Below, piece by piece: positions 1-4,835 of a stretch of DNA of 6,579 nt (position 1 is the stretch's first letter; every line of letters starts with the position of its first letter). A program made the position numbers and the translations under genes. This DNA is from Clostridiales bacterium (lineage in GTDB: Bacteria > Bacillota > Clostridia > Christensenellales > Aristaeellaceae), in the NCBI GenBank assembly GCA_012513735.1, contig JAAZBR010000174.1:1-6579 (forward strand), read 5' to 3'. The notes below the pieces were generated by a model that saw nothing but the letters and a program-made list of their open reading frames with translations, was not told the origin of the DNA and did not search any database.

Positions 1-225
1 CAGTGTAAGAACAGCCATGGTGATGCCGGTGGCCAGGCTGTAGCGCAGCAGGCCAAGCACAAAGGAAAGAATGGTCACAACAAGCATGCCGGCAAACAGC
101 GGCCCCAGGTCCAGCGCACCGCCCATTCCCTTCATGCCCAGGCCGGCAAAAGCCAGCACCAGGCCAATCAGAATGATGAGCGCGGAAACCAATAGATGGT
201 TAATGGCAGATTTTTGAAGCTTCAT
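1..225 (-). CDS. secF: SecF-like protein translocase subunit, N-terminal part (runs off the left edge)
   Basis: The 75 visible codons start at the ATG at 225-223, one base after the SecD stop codon. A very strong SD (AAGGAGGTGG, complement of 232-241) lies inside the end of secD, so translation of the two is probably coupled. Visible are a first membrane segment at about residues 10-29, a short Gly-rich linker (about 30-42) and a second hydrophobic segment (about 43-61). The second runs into LLRYSLATGITMAVLTL, which resembles the SecF stretch after the extracytoplasmic domain (a membrane helix, then an R-F/Y-containing turn, then the helix leading to the usual A-L-x-H-D). SecF pairs with SecD in the membrane and uses the ion gradient to assist Sec-dependent export. 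What is odd is that the roughly 100-residue extracytoplasmic domain normally between membrane segments 1 and 2 seems absent. The SecF assignment rests on position after secD and on this weak resemblance. Another small membrane protein is possible. Confidence 0.62.
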   Translation of the reverse strand, partial: MKLQKSAINHLLVSALIILIGLVLAFAGLGMKGMGGALDLGPLFAGMLVVTILSFVLGLLRYSLATGITMAVLTL

Positions 226-226
226 G

Positions 227-1558
227 TTAGGCCACCTCCTTGCGGGCGCTGGTATACAGCGAGGTCCGGGAGCCAAACAGGCTGATGGTCTGTCCAAGCA
301 GCAGACGAAGGCCCACAGTGGCCAACACCAGATCAACAAGCAGGCCCAGGGCGAAGGTGCGCATAAAGACGCCAATCTGGCCCTTGTCCGCAATGATCAT
401 GATGATGGAAAACAACAGCAGGCCGGCCAGCACGTCGATAGGCACCCGGCCGATGCCTGTGTAGGACTCCTTGACAGCCTGCCGGATGGAGCGACCGCGG
501 TCCAGGTCGGTTTTTGTACCGTTGTACAGGATCATCAGCGCGTACACCAGCAAACCAAAGCTGGCGCACACGGCAGCCAGCGTGATCAGTGTGAAGCCGG
601 CACGGGTCAGGGCAGCCAGGAACCAAATAGCAATGAGCTGGATCACCATCAGCCACACAGCCACGGCGCCCCCCAGGCGATAACGCACCAGGAAGTACAG
701 AGCCATCAGCAGGGCGATCACAGCCGATACGATGATCACGGTATTTTGGGCATCGGTGCCGTACAGCGGCGCGCCCTCCTGCTGATTTTCCAGCGTCAGC
801 TTCACAGGCAGGGGGCCAGACTGCATCAGCGTGGCGTAGATCAGCGCCTGTTCCTGGCTGAAGCCGGGCAGGCTGGCCTGTCCCTCCGTCAGGGGCTGGC
901 TGATGCCCGGGTTGTCCACCTGGACGCCGTCCACGTTCAGGGACATGTTCTGGCCGATCAGCTCCGTGGTTTTTTCGGCGAAAATGCGCTTACCCTCGGC
1001 ATCCAACTTGAAGCTGATGGCATAGGTGCCGTTGTTGATGTCTTCAATGTAGCTGGCCTGGGCGATGTGATCGGCCGTCAGGAAAACTTCACCGGAGGGG
1101 GTAGCGAACCCCACTTCGCCCCTCTTGGCGATCTGTTCATAGACCTGGTCACGAGCACCCGACAGGGGCAGGCGCACCAGCACCTGGTTCTCCCCCAAGC
1201 GTTCCACCCGGAAACCGCTGAAGCCGCCATAGTCAAAGCGCTGCTGCAGAATATGCAGCGTTTCGTTCAATTGTGCACCGGTGACGGCCTCTCCCTCCGT
1301 CACGGGAGCAGCAGCCAGGGTCATCTCCAGGGTAGGGCCAAAATCAGCCCCGGGCACCAGCGCGTCACGCCAGGTGCTCTGCTGGCTGGGGTTGGGAATC
1401 CACGCCAGCAGCTTGTACAGGCCCTGGTTGTCCAGCTTCATGCCGGTCAGGCCCAGAATACCGGCGACGATGGTCGCAATCAGCACCACAGTCAGCGTGA
1501 CGGCCGCAATCACCTTGGGGTTTACGTTTCTCTTTTGTTGTTGAACTGGTTTTGCCAT
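227..1558 (-). CDS. secD: Divergent SecD-like protein translocase subunit
   Basis: A 443-residue membrane protein of the SecD/RND type, the partner of SecF that helps the SecYEG translocon drive and release exported proteins. One membrane segment (about 17-39) precedes a large extracytoplasmic domain (about 40-270), followed by five more segments (about 271-290, 297-318, 322-345, 374-392, 396-420). Family hallmarks include LNETLHILQQRFDYGGFSGF (97-116), the SecD-like repeat where LxxRVDxxGV is usual. LNVDGVQVDNPGISQPLTEG (207-226) and QSGPLPVKL (246-254) match the DGxxxxxPxI and LRSGALPVxL regions. The cytoplasmic loop DLDRGRSIRQAVKESY (351-366) also aligns well. Departures are clear: the GLDLxGG motif reads PGADFGPT (69-76), and the membrane motif GMAVDANVL reads GLLVYALMI (335-343), so Tyr339 stands where the conserved Asp is expected. 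The later D-A-N-V-T-T motif reads DVLAGLL (375-381). The start is set by GAGGA (complement of 1566-1570), 7 nt before the ATG. It sits between the small exported gene and secF in one apparent operon. Confidence 0.82.
   Translation of the reverse strand: MAKPVQQQKRNVNPKVIAAVTLTVVLIATIVAGILGLTGMKLDNQGLYKLLAWIPNPSQQSTWRDALVPGADFGPTLEMTLAAAPVTEGEAVTGAQLNETLHILQQRFDYGGFSGFRVERLGENQVLVRLPLSGARDQVYEQIAKRGEVGFATPSGEVFLTADHIAQASYIEDINNGTYAISFKLDAEGKRIFAEKTTELIGQNMSLNVDGVQVDNPGISQPLTEGQASLPGFSQEQALIYATLMQSGPLPVKLTLENQQEGAPLYGTDAQNTVIIVSAVIALLMALYFLVRYRLGGAVAVWLMVIQLIAIWFLAALTRAGFTLITLAAVCASFGLLVYALMILYNGTKTDLDRGRSIRQAVKESYTGIGRVPIDVLAGLLLFSIIMIIADKGQIGVFMRTFALGLLVDLVLATVGLRLLLGQTISLFGSRTSLYTSARKEVA
232..241 (-). 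promoter_or_regulatory. Ribosome binding site of secF, inside the end of secD
   Basis: On the minus strand this reads AAGGAGGTGG, a near-perfect match to the anti-SD of 16S rRNA, 6 nt before the secF ATG. It lies in the last codons of secD, so ribosomes finishing secD end next to the secF start. This fixes the secF start and suggests coupled, near-equimolar synthesis of the two subunits. Confidence 0.8.
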
Positions 1559-1605
1559 GAATTTGTCCTCTATTATCCTCTCTATTCTGTCACTTGGGTT
1601 CAGCT

Positions 1606-1625
1606 GGCCGGCAAGCTACCCGGCC
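1606..1625 (-). other. Small GC hairpin over the stop codon of the exported-protein gene
   Basis: GGCCGG (1606-1611) and CCGGCC (1620-1625) form a perfect 6-bp stem with an 8-nt loop that contains the TAG stop of the small upstream gene. No T-run follows on the minus strand, so it is not a standard intrinsic terminator. It could be an intercistronic stem affecting mRNA decay or relative expression before secD, or it could be chance in GC-rich DNA. Confidence 0.25.
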
Positions 1626-1939
1626 TCCGATGACAAGTGAAAGGCATGGTAGCGCGCCCGGAGGTCCGGCAGCAAAAAGGCGCTGGGCCGCTGACAGAGA
1701 AAAGGCGTAGGGGATACAGAGAATAGCAGGCGGCTGTTTTCAGACCACAGACAGAGAAGCACCCGCTCCTCCGGCGGATCGGGATGATGGATGGGCAGGG
1801 CCGGTTCCACCGGGCGCAGGTAAACAACATCCGGTATAACCGCATGGTCCAGCACCTGCTCATCCGCCTGCACCATCAAGCCCAGAGCGCACAGCAAGGC
1901 CAACACAAAAACCAGCAGCCACAAAAGCCTTGCCCGCAT
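1616..1939 (-). CDS. Small predicted exported protein of unknown function, first gene of the secDF operon
   Basis: A 107-residue protein I do not recognise. The N-terminus (MRAR, then a hydrophobic stretch at about residues 5-23) looks like a Sec signal peptide, with a plausible cleavage site V-Q-A before Asp26. If uncut it would be a membrane anchor. There is no lipobox. The predicted mature part of about 82 residues is rich in Pro, Leu and Arg, contains two cysteines (63 and 82), and shows no further membrane segment. The ATG at 1939 is chosen over upstream in-frame starts (up to 2023) for two reasons: AAGGGGAGGG precedes it closely, and the predicted promoter -10 (1970-1975) would place the transcript start near 1963, downstream of those alternatives. 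It ends 57 bp before secD on the same strand, so cotranscription is likely. Whether it works with SecDF or merely shares the promoter cannot be told. That it is a real gene is supported by its signal peptide, SD and promoter, not by homology. Confidence 0.62.
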   Translation of the reverse strand: MRARLLWLLVFVLALLCALGLMVQADEQVLDHAVIPDVVYLRPVEPALPIHHPDPPEERVLLCLWSENSRLLFSVSPTPFLCQRPSAFLLPDLRARYHAFHLSSEAG

Positions 1940-1969
1940 GTGTGCCCTCCCCTTGCCGTGATGGCGTTC

Positions 1970-1998
1970 ATTATAGCCCATGGCCAGGGGCAAGTAAA
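1970..1998 (-). promoter_or_regulatory. Sigma-A-type promoter for the exported protein-secD-secF operon
   Basis: On the minus strand, a perfect -10 hexamer TATAAT (complement of 1970-1975) is preceded by TTTACT (complement of 1993-1998) with exactly 17 bp between them. TTTACT matches four of six consensus positions. Transcription would start near 1963, giving a leader of about 24 nt before the ATG at 1939, with the SD inside it. The sequence around it is GC-rich, which makes this well-spaced pair stand out. Confidence 0.65.
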
Positions 1999-2027
1999 GG
2001 TTGCGGCTGTTCCTCCATGGCACGGCA

Positions 2028-2036
2028 TGCTACAAT
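2028..2036 (+). promoter_or_regulatory. Possible extended -10 promoter for the macrodomain gene
   Basis: TGCTACAAT is an extended -10 element (TGN followed by TACAAT, five of six matches to TATAAT). No good -35 is present: TTGCGG at 2001-2006 is 24 bp away, and the 17-bp position holds only TGTTCC. Transcription would begin near 2043, almost at the SD, giving a leader of only about 14 nt. That is short but workable. It would be divergent from, and close to, the minus-strand promoter at 1970-1998. Confidence 0.4.
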
Positions 2037-2040
2037 GAAC

Positions 2041-2048
2041 AAAAGGAG
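2041..2048 (+). promoter_or_regulatory. Ribosome binding site that decides the macrodomain gene start
   Basis: AAAAGGAG ends 8 nt before the ATG at 2057, ideal spacing. An alternative in-frame GTG at 2048 overlaps this SD and would have no room for its own, so the ATG at 2057 is the supported start. The protein then opens MPLQIIRNDIT, as expected for the family. Confidence 0.75.
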
Positions 2049-2056
2049 TGAATACC

Positions 2057-2560
2057 ATGCCGCTGCAAATCATCCGCAATGACATCACAAAGATGCAGGT
2101 TGACGCCATCGTGAATGCTGCCAACAGCCAACTGCGCCAGGGAGGTGGCGTGTGCGGCGCCATCTTTGCTGCCGCCGGTCCGTCCGCGCTGCAGGCCGCC
2201 TGTGATCCCCTGGCTCCCTGCCCCACAGGCAGCGCTGTGATTACCCCAGCCTTTGGTTTGCCTGCCAAGCACGTTATCCATGCCGTGGGGCCCCGATGGC
2301 AGGGCGGGCAGCAAGGGGAGGAAGGGCTGCTGCGTGGCGCCTACAACAGCGCCCTGCAGTTGGCGCTTCAGCAGAAGCTATCGTCGATTGCCTTTCCTCT
2401 AATTTCCTCCGGCATTTACGGCTACCCCATGAAGGAGGCGCTGCGGGTCGCCGTGGACACGTTGGGCTCCTTCGTGATGCACCACGACATGATGGTATAT
2501 CTGGTGGTGTTTGACCGGACCGCCTTCAAGCTGAGCGACCGGCTGGCGCTGGACCTGTAA
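2057..2560 (+). CDS. Macrodomain protein, probable ADP-ribosyl hydrolase or ADP-ribose-binding protein
   Basis: A 167-residue, single-domain cytoplasmic protein. Macrodomains bind ADP-ribose, and members of this type often remove ADP-ribose from proteins or deacetylate O-acetyl-ADP-ribose. The domain fills the protein. RNDITKMQVDAIVNAAN (7-23) carries the adenine-contacting Asp9 and the N-A-A-N substrate loop. GGGVCGAIFAAAG (29-41) is the glycine loop, KHVIHAVGPRW (71-81) the central strand, and PLISSGIYGYP (114-124) the phosphate loop. MMVYLVVFD (145-153) is the last strand. Two loop residues differ from the textbook GGGVDGAIH pattern: Cys33 replaces Asp and Phe37 replaces His. As I recall, this GGGVCGAIF form occurs in clostridial homologues. 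The gene is divergent from the secDF operon, ends 119 bp before marR, and seems to be transcribed alone. No sirtuin or ADP-ribosyltransferase gene lies beside it, so its substrate is unknown. Confidence 0.9.
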   Translation: MPLQIIRNDITKMQVDAIVNAANSQLRQGGGVCGAIFAAAGPSALQAACDPLAPCPTGSAVITPAFGLPAKHVIHAVGPRWQGGQQGEEGLLRGAYNSALQLALQQKLSSIAFPLISSGIYGYPMKEALRVAVDTLGSFVMHHDMMVYLVVFDRTAFKLSDRLALDL

Positions 2561-2591
2561 GCCTACTTTGATGACCAAGGCGCTGTACAAG

Positions 2592-2637
2592 TTTTAATAT
2601 ATACCGGCCTTGACAGCCTGTTCACACGCGGTGTAAA
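2592..2637 (+). promoter_or_regulatory. Promoter of the MarR-ABC exporter operon
   Basis: A perfect -35 hexamer TTGACA lies at 2610-2615. The -10 is less clear: TGTAAA at 2632-2637 (16-bp spacer, four of six matches) or TAAACT at 2634-2639 (18-bp spacer, four of six). Either way transcription would start near 2644-2646. The AT-rich run TTTTAATATATA (2592-2603), unusual in this GC-rich window, sits just upstream of the -35 and could act as an UP element. The -10 runs directly into the palindromes below, a natural position for repression. Confidence 0.6.
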
Positions 2638-2675
2638 CTCCTTGCGTTCGCAATCATTGCGTCCGCAAGGAGTTT
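2635..2675 (+). repeat. 41-nt near-perfect inverted repeat enclosing the marR ribosome binding site
   Basis: AAACTCCTTGCG (2635-2646) is the exact reverse complement of CGCAAGGAGTTT (2664-2675), giving a 12-bp outer stem. Inside it, after a 2x2 mismatch (TT against TC), CGCAAT (2649-2654) and ATTGCG (2656-2661) give an inner stem of 5-6 bp. The SD of the next gene, AAGGAG at 2667-2672, lies in the 3' arm and would be paired with CTCCTT in a full-length transcript. Only four T residues follow, so it would be a weak terminator at best. If transcription starts near 2644, most of the 5' arm is missing from the mRNA. The full hairpin would then form only in read-through transcripts from the macrodomain gene. 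Confidence 0.85.
2642..2668 (+). promoter_or_regulatory. Twin palindromic operator, probable MarR-family binding sites
   Basis: Two copies of TTGCGNNCGCAA occur at 2642-2653 (TTGCGTTCGCAA) and 2657-2668 (TTGCGTCCGCAA), with centres 15 bp apart. Each is a perfect 5+5 palindrome around two central bases. The shape resembles the E. coli mar operator half-sites (TTGCC/GGCAA around two bases), which are bound by MarR dimers. They cover the predicted transcription start and reach the SD of the regulator gene directly downstream. Autorepression by the MarR-family protein encoded at 2680 is the simplest reading. The binding itself is inferred. Confidence 0.62.
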
Positions 2676-2679
2676 TGCC

Positions 2680-3120
2680 ATGCCCATTGTATCCAGAAAC
2701 CTCAACGTGTTGGCCCGCTGCGGCAACCAGTTTCGCAACGAACACTTGAAACCCCTGGGCCTGACCGCCGTACAGGCCCCCTATATCCTGCACATCTGCG
2801 GCACGCCGGGCCTGTCCCAGGACAAGCTGGCCCGCAGGCTGCACGTCAACCCCTCCAACGCTACGCGGCAGCTATCCCTGCTGGAGCAGAACGGGTATGT
2901 GCGCAGGCAGTCCTCCCCCCAGGATAGGCGGCAGATGGAAGTCTACCCCCTAAAAAAGGCCTTGGATGCCTGTGCTGAAATCCGCCGCGTCAATGCCATG
3001 TGGAACGCCTACCTGACAGAGGGGATGACGCCCCAGGAGCTGGCTTTGCTGGAGGGCCTGCTGGACAGGCTGCGCCAGCGGGCCACCCTGTGGGATGAGC
3101 AGAGGGAGAACGCGCTATGA
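2680..3120 (+). CDS. MarR-family winged-helix transcriptional regulator
   Basis: A 146-residue DNA-binding protein, typical length for MarR regulators, which act as dimers and usually release DNA when they bind a small phenolic or drug-like ligand or are oxidised. Helical N-terminal dimerisation segments (about 1-40) lead into the winged helix-turn-helix. LSQDKLARRLHVNPSNATRQ (45-64) holds helices 2 and 3, followed by LSLLEQNGYV (65-74). The wing (about 75-91) carries the characteristic D-R-R at 82-84. C-terminal helices (about 92-140) complete the dimer interface. Two Cys residues (14, 40) and a third at 98 are present, but no known redox-sensing arrangement can be claimed. The start has AAGGAG (2667-2672) at 7-nt spacing. 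The stop overlaps the first ABC gene by 4 bp (ATGA), so regulator and exporter are cotranscribed. The regulator likely represses this operon through the palindromes in its own leader. Confidence 0.93.
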   Translation: MPIVSRNLNVLARCGNQFRNEHLKPLGLTAVQAPYILHICGTPGLSQDKLARRLHVNPSNATRQLSLLEQNGYVRRQSSPQDRRQMEVYPLKKALDACAEIRRVNAMWNAYLTEGMTPQELALLEGLLDRLRQRATLWDEQRENAL

Positions 3121-4835
3121 AATATATGCTGCGCTACCTCGCCCCTCATAAATTCAGGCTGCTGGTCACCATGGTCATTAAATTTTTTGCCGCCATGATG
3201 GACCTGTTGATCCCTTTTCTGCTGGCCCGCATTATCGATGTGGTAGTGCCCCAGCGCCAGCCCCGGCAGATCTGGCTGTGGGGCGGCGCCATGGCGCTGT
3301 GCGCGGTGCTGTCTGTCCTCACCAATGTCGGCGCCAACCGGATGGCGGCGATCACAAGCGGGCGCATCACCAGGGCGCTGCGTCACGATCTGTTCAGCAA
3401 GGTGACACAACTCTCCATGGCTCAGTTGGACAGCCTGACCCTTTCCTCCGCTGTGTCCCGTCTGACAACGGATACCTACAACATCAACCAGTTTCTCAAC
3501 CGCACCCAGCGCATTGGCGTCCGGGCACCTATTCTGCTGGTGGGGGGCATCATCATGACCACCCTGCTGGATGCCCGGCTGACCCTGGTGCTGGTGCTCA
3601 CCATGCCCATCATCTCAGCCGTCATCTACCTGGTGACCAAGAGAAGCGTCCCCCTGTACACCCGACAGCAGACCATGATCGACCGCATGGTGCGCGTGGT
3701 CCAGGAGAACATCACAGGCGTGCGAATCATCAAGGCCCTGTCCAAGTCGAAGGATGAGCAGCAGCGTTTTGACGGTGTCAACAGGCAGTTGGCGGACGTA
3801 GGCCAGCGGGCTGGCCAGGTGGTGGCCCTCAGCAACCCGCTGACCTCCCTGGCGCTGAACCTGGGGCTGACCGGCGTGGTGCTGGCCGGCGCCTGGCTGG
3901 TCAACAAGGGACTATCCAGCACAGGCAGCATCATCGCCTTTCTCAACTACTTCACCATCATCTCCATGGCCATGATGGGACTGACCCGGGTGTTCATCAT
4001 GTCCTCCAAGGGTGCGGCCTCCGCCCAGCGCATCCAGGAGGTGCTGACCCTGCCTGAGGACCTGCAGTTGATAGCGGCTAGCCCCGAGCAAAGTCCCTGG
4101 CATGTGCAGTTTGACAGGATATCCTTCAGCTATAATCAGGTAGAGAACAACCTGCAGGACATCAGCTTCTCCCTGCGCCGGGGGCAAACTTTGGGCATCC
4201 TGGGGGCCACCGGCAGCGGCAAGACCACCATCGTCAACCTGCTGCTGCGGCTGTACGACGTAGACAGCGGCCGGATTCTGATCAACGGGCAGGATATCCG
4301 CAGCCTGCCCCCGGAGGTGCTCAGGCAGCGGGTGGGCGTCGCCTTTCAGAGCGATTTCATATTGGCCGGTACCATCCGGGACAACATCCGCTACTGGCGT
4401 GATATCCCGGAAGAAAAGCTGTGGCAGGCAGCCGAAGACGCCCAGGCAGCTTCCTTCATCCGGGAGACGGAGCATGGCATGGATCACACGGTGGAAGTGC
4501 GGGGTAACAACCTGTCCGGCGGGCAGAAGCAGCGGCTGCTGATCGCCCGCGCACTGGCAGGGGACCCGGATCTGCTGATACTGGACGACGCCTCCTCTGC
4601 CCTGGACTACCGCACCGATGCCGCCCTGCGCCGGGCCCTGAGCCGGCGGCAACACCCCACCACCACGGTCATCATTGCCCAGCGCATCTCCTCCATCAAG
4701 GGAGCAGACCATATCCTGATGCTGGATGACGGCCACGCCATTGGCTATGGCACCCATGCGCAGTTGATGGAAAGTTGCACCCCCTACCGTAAGATCGCCC
4801 AGATCCAGATGGGTGCGGAAGGAGGGGCGGCATGA
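3117..4835 (+). CDS. ABC exporter half-transporter with degenerate ATPase site (subunit A of a heterodimer)
   Basis: A 572-residue type IV (multidrug-exporter fold) half-transporter. The membrane domain (about 1-310, six expected helices) is followed by a nucleotide-binding domain (about 328-572). Visible motifs are Walker A GATGSGKT (363-370), Q-loop Gln411, signature LSGGQKQR (466-473) and Walker B LLILDD (486-491). Position 491 is Asp where the catalytic Glu normally sits, and Gln522 (IAQRIS) replaces the switch His. These are the substitutions of the non-hydrolysing subunit in asymmetric exporters. TM287 of Thermotoga has the same Asp and Gln, and a closely similar tail (GTH, then PYR) follows. 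Its intact signature would serve the active ATP site of the partner. It overlaps the regulator gene upstream and the second transporter downstream by 4 bp each. AGGGAG (3103-3108) is its SD, 8 nt before the ATG. The pump probably exports drugs or lipophilic compounds. The substrate is unknown. Confidence 0.93.
   Translation: MKYMLRYLAPHKFRLLVTMVIKFFAAMMDLLIPFLLARIIDVVVPQRQPRQIWLWGGAMALCAVLSVLTNVGANRMAAITSGRITRALRHDLFSKVTQLSMAQLDSLTLSSAVSRLTTDTYNINQFLNRTQRIGVRAPILLVGGIIMTTLLDARLTLVLVLTMPIISAVIYLVTKRSVPLYTRQQTMIDRMVRVVQENITGVRIIKALSKSKDEQQRFDGVNRQLADVGQRAGQVVALSNPLTSLALNLGLTGVVLAGAWLVNKGLSSTGSIIAFLNYFTIISMAMMGLTRVFIMSSKGAASAQRIQEVLTLPEDLQLIAASPEQSPWHVQFDRISFSYNQVENNLQDISFSLRRGQTLGILGATGSGKTTIVNLLLRLYDVDSGRILINGQDIRSLPPEVLRQRVGVAFQSDFILAGTIRDNIRYWRDIPEEKLWQAAEDAQAASFIRETEHGMDHTVEVRGNNLSGGQKQRLLIARALAGDPDLLILDDASSALDYRTDAALRRALSRRQHPTTTVIIAQRISSIKGADHILMLDDGHAIGYGTHAQLMESCTPYRKIAQIQMGAEGGAA
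4819..4825 (+). promoter_or_regulatory. Ribosome binding site of the second ABC gene
   Basis: AAGGAGG lies within the last codons of the first ABC gene, 6 nt before the ATG at 4832. With the ATGA stop/start overlap, this supports coupled synthesis of the two half-transporters. It also fixes a start that includes the basic, Gly-rich N-terminal extension. Confidence 0.75.

Noticed and set aside
224..1633. A 469-codon open frame on the plus strand opposite secD
   Set aside because: Its translation is dominated by Gln, His, Gly and Arg with no domain or membrane pattern. The minus strand encodes a clear SecD with an SD. Long antisense frames are expected in GC-rich coding DNA.
1940..2023. A longer form of the small exported protein starting at 2023 or 1981
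   Set aside because: The added residues (basic, His-rich) would bury the signal peptide, and the predicted promoter -10 lies inside that stretch. The SD supports the ATG at 1939.
2048..2056. An upstream GTG start for the macrodomain gene
   Set aside because: The GTG overlaps the only SD (AAAAGGAG, 2041-2048). The ATG at 2057 has correct spacing and matches the family N-terminus.
2594..2603. A second -10 element in the AT-rich run (TAATAT), on either strand
   Set aside because: No -35-like hexamer sits at a suitable distance on either strand, whereas the run fits an UP-element position for the TTGACA promoter.
2635..2676. Intrinsic terminator for the macrodomain gene
   Set aside because: The stem is strong, but only four T residues follow before GCC. 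The element overlaps the promoter start and SD of the next gene, so an operator or leader role fits better. Partial attenuation of read-through is still possible.
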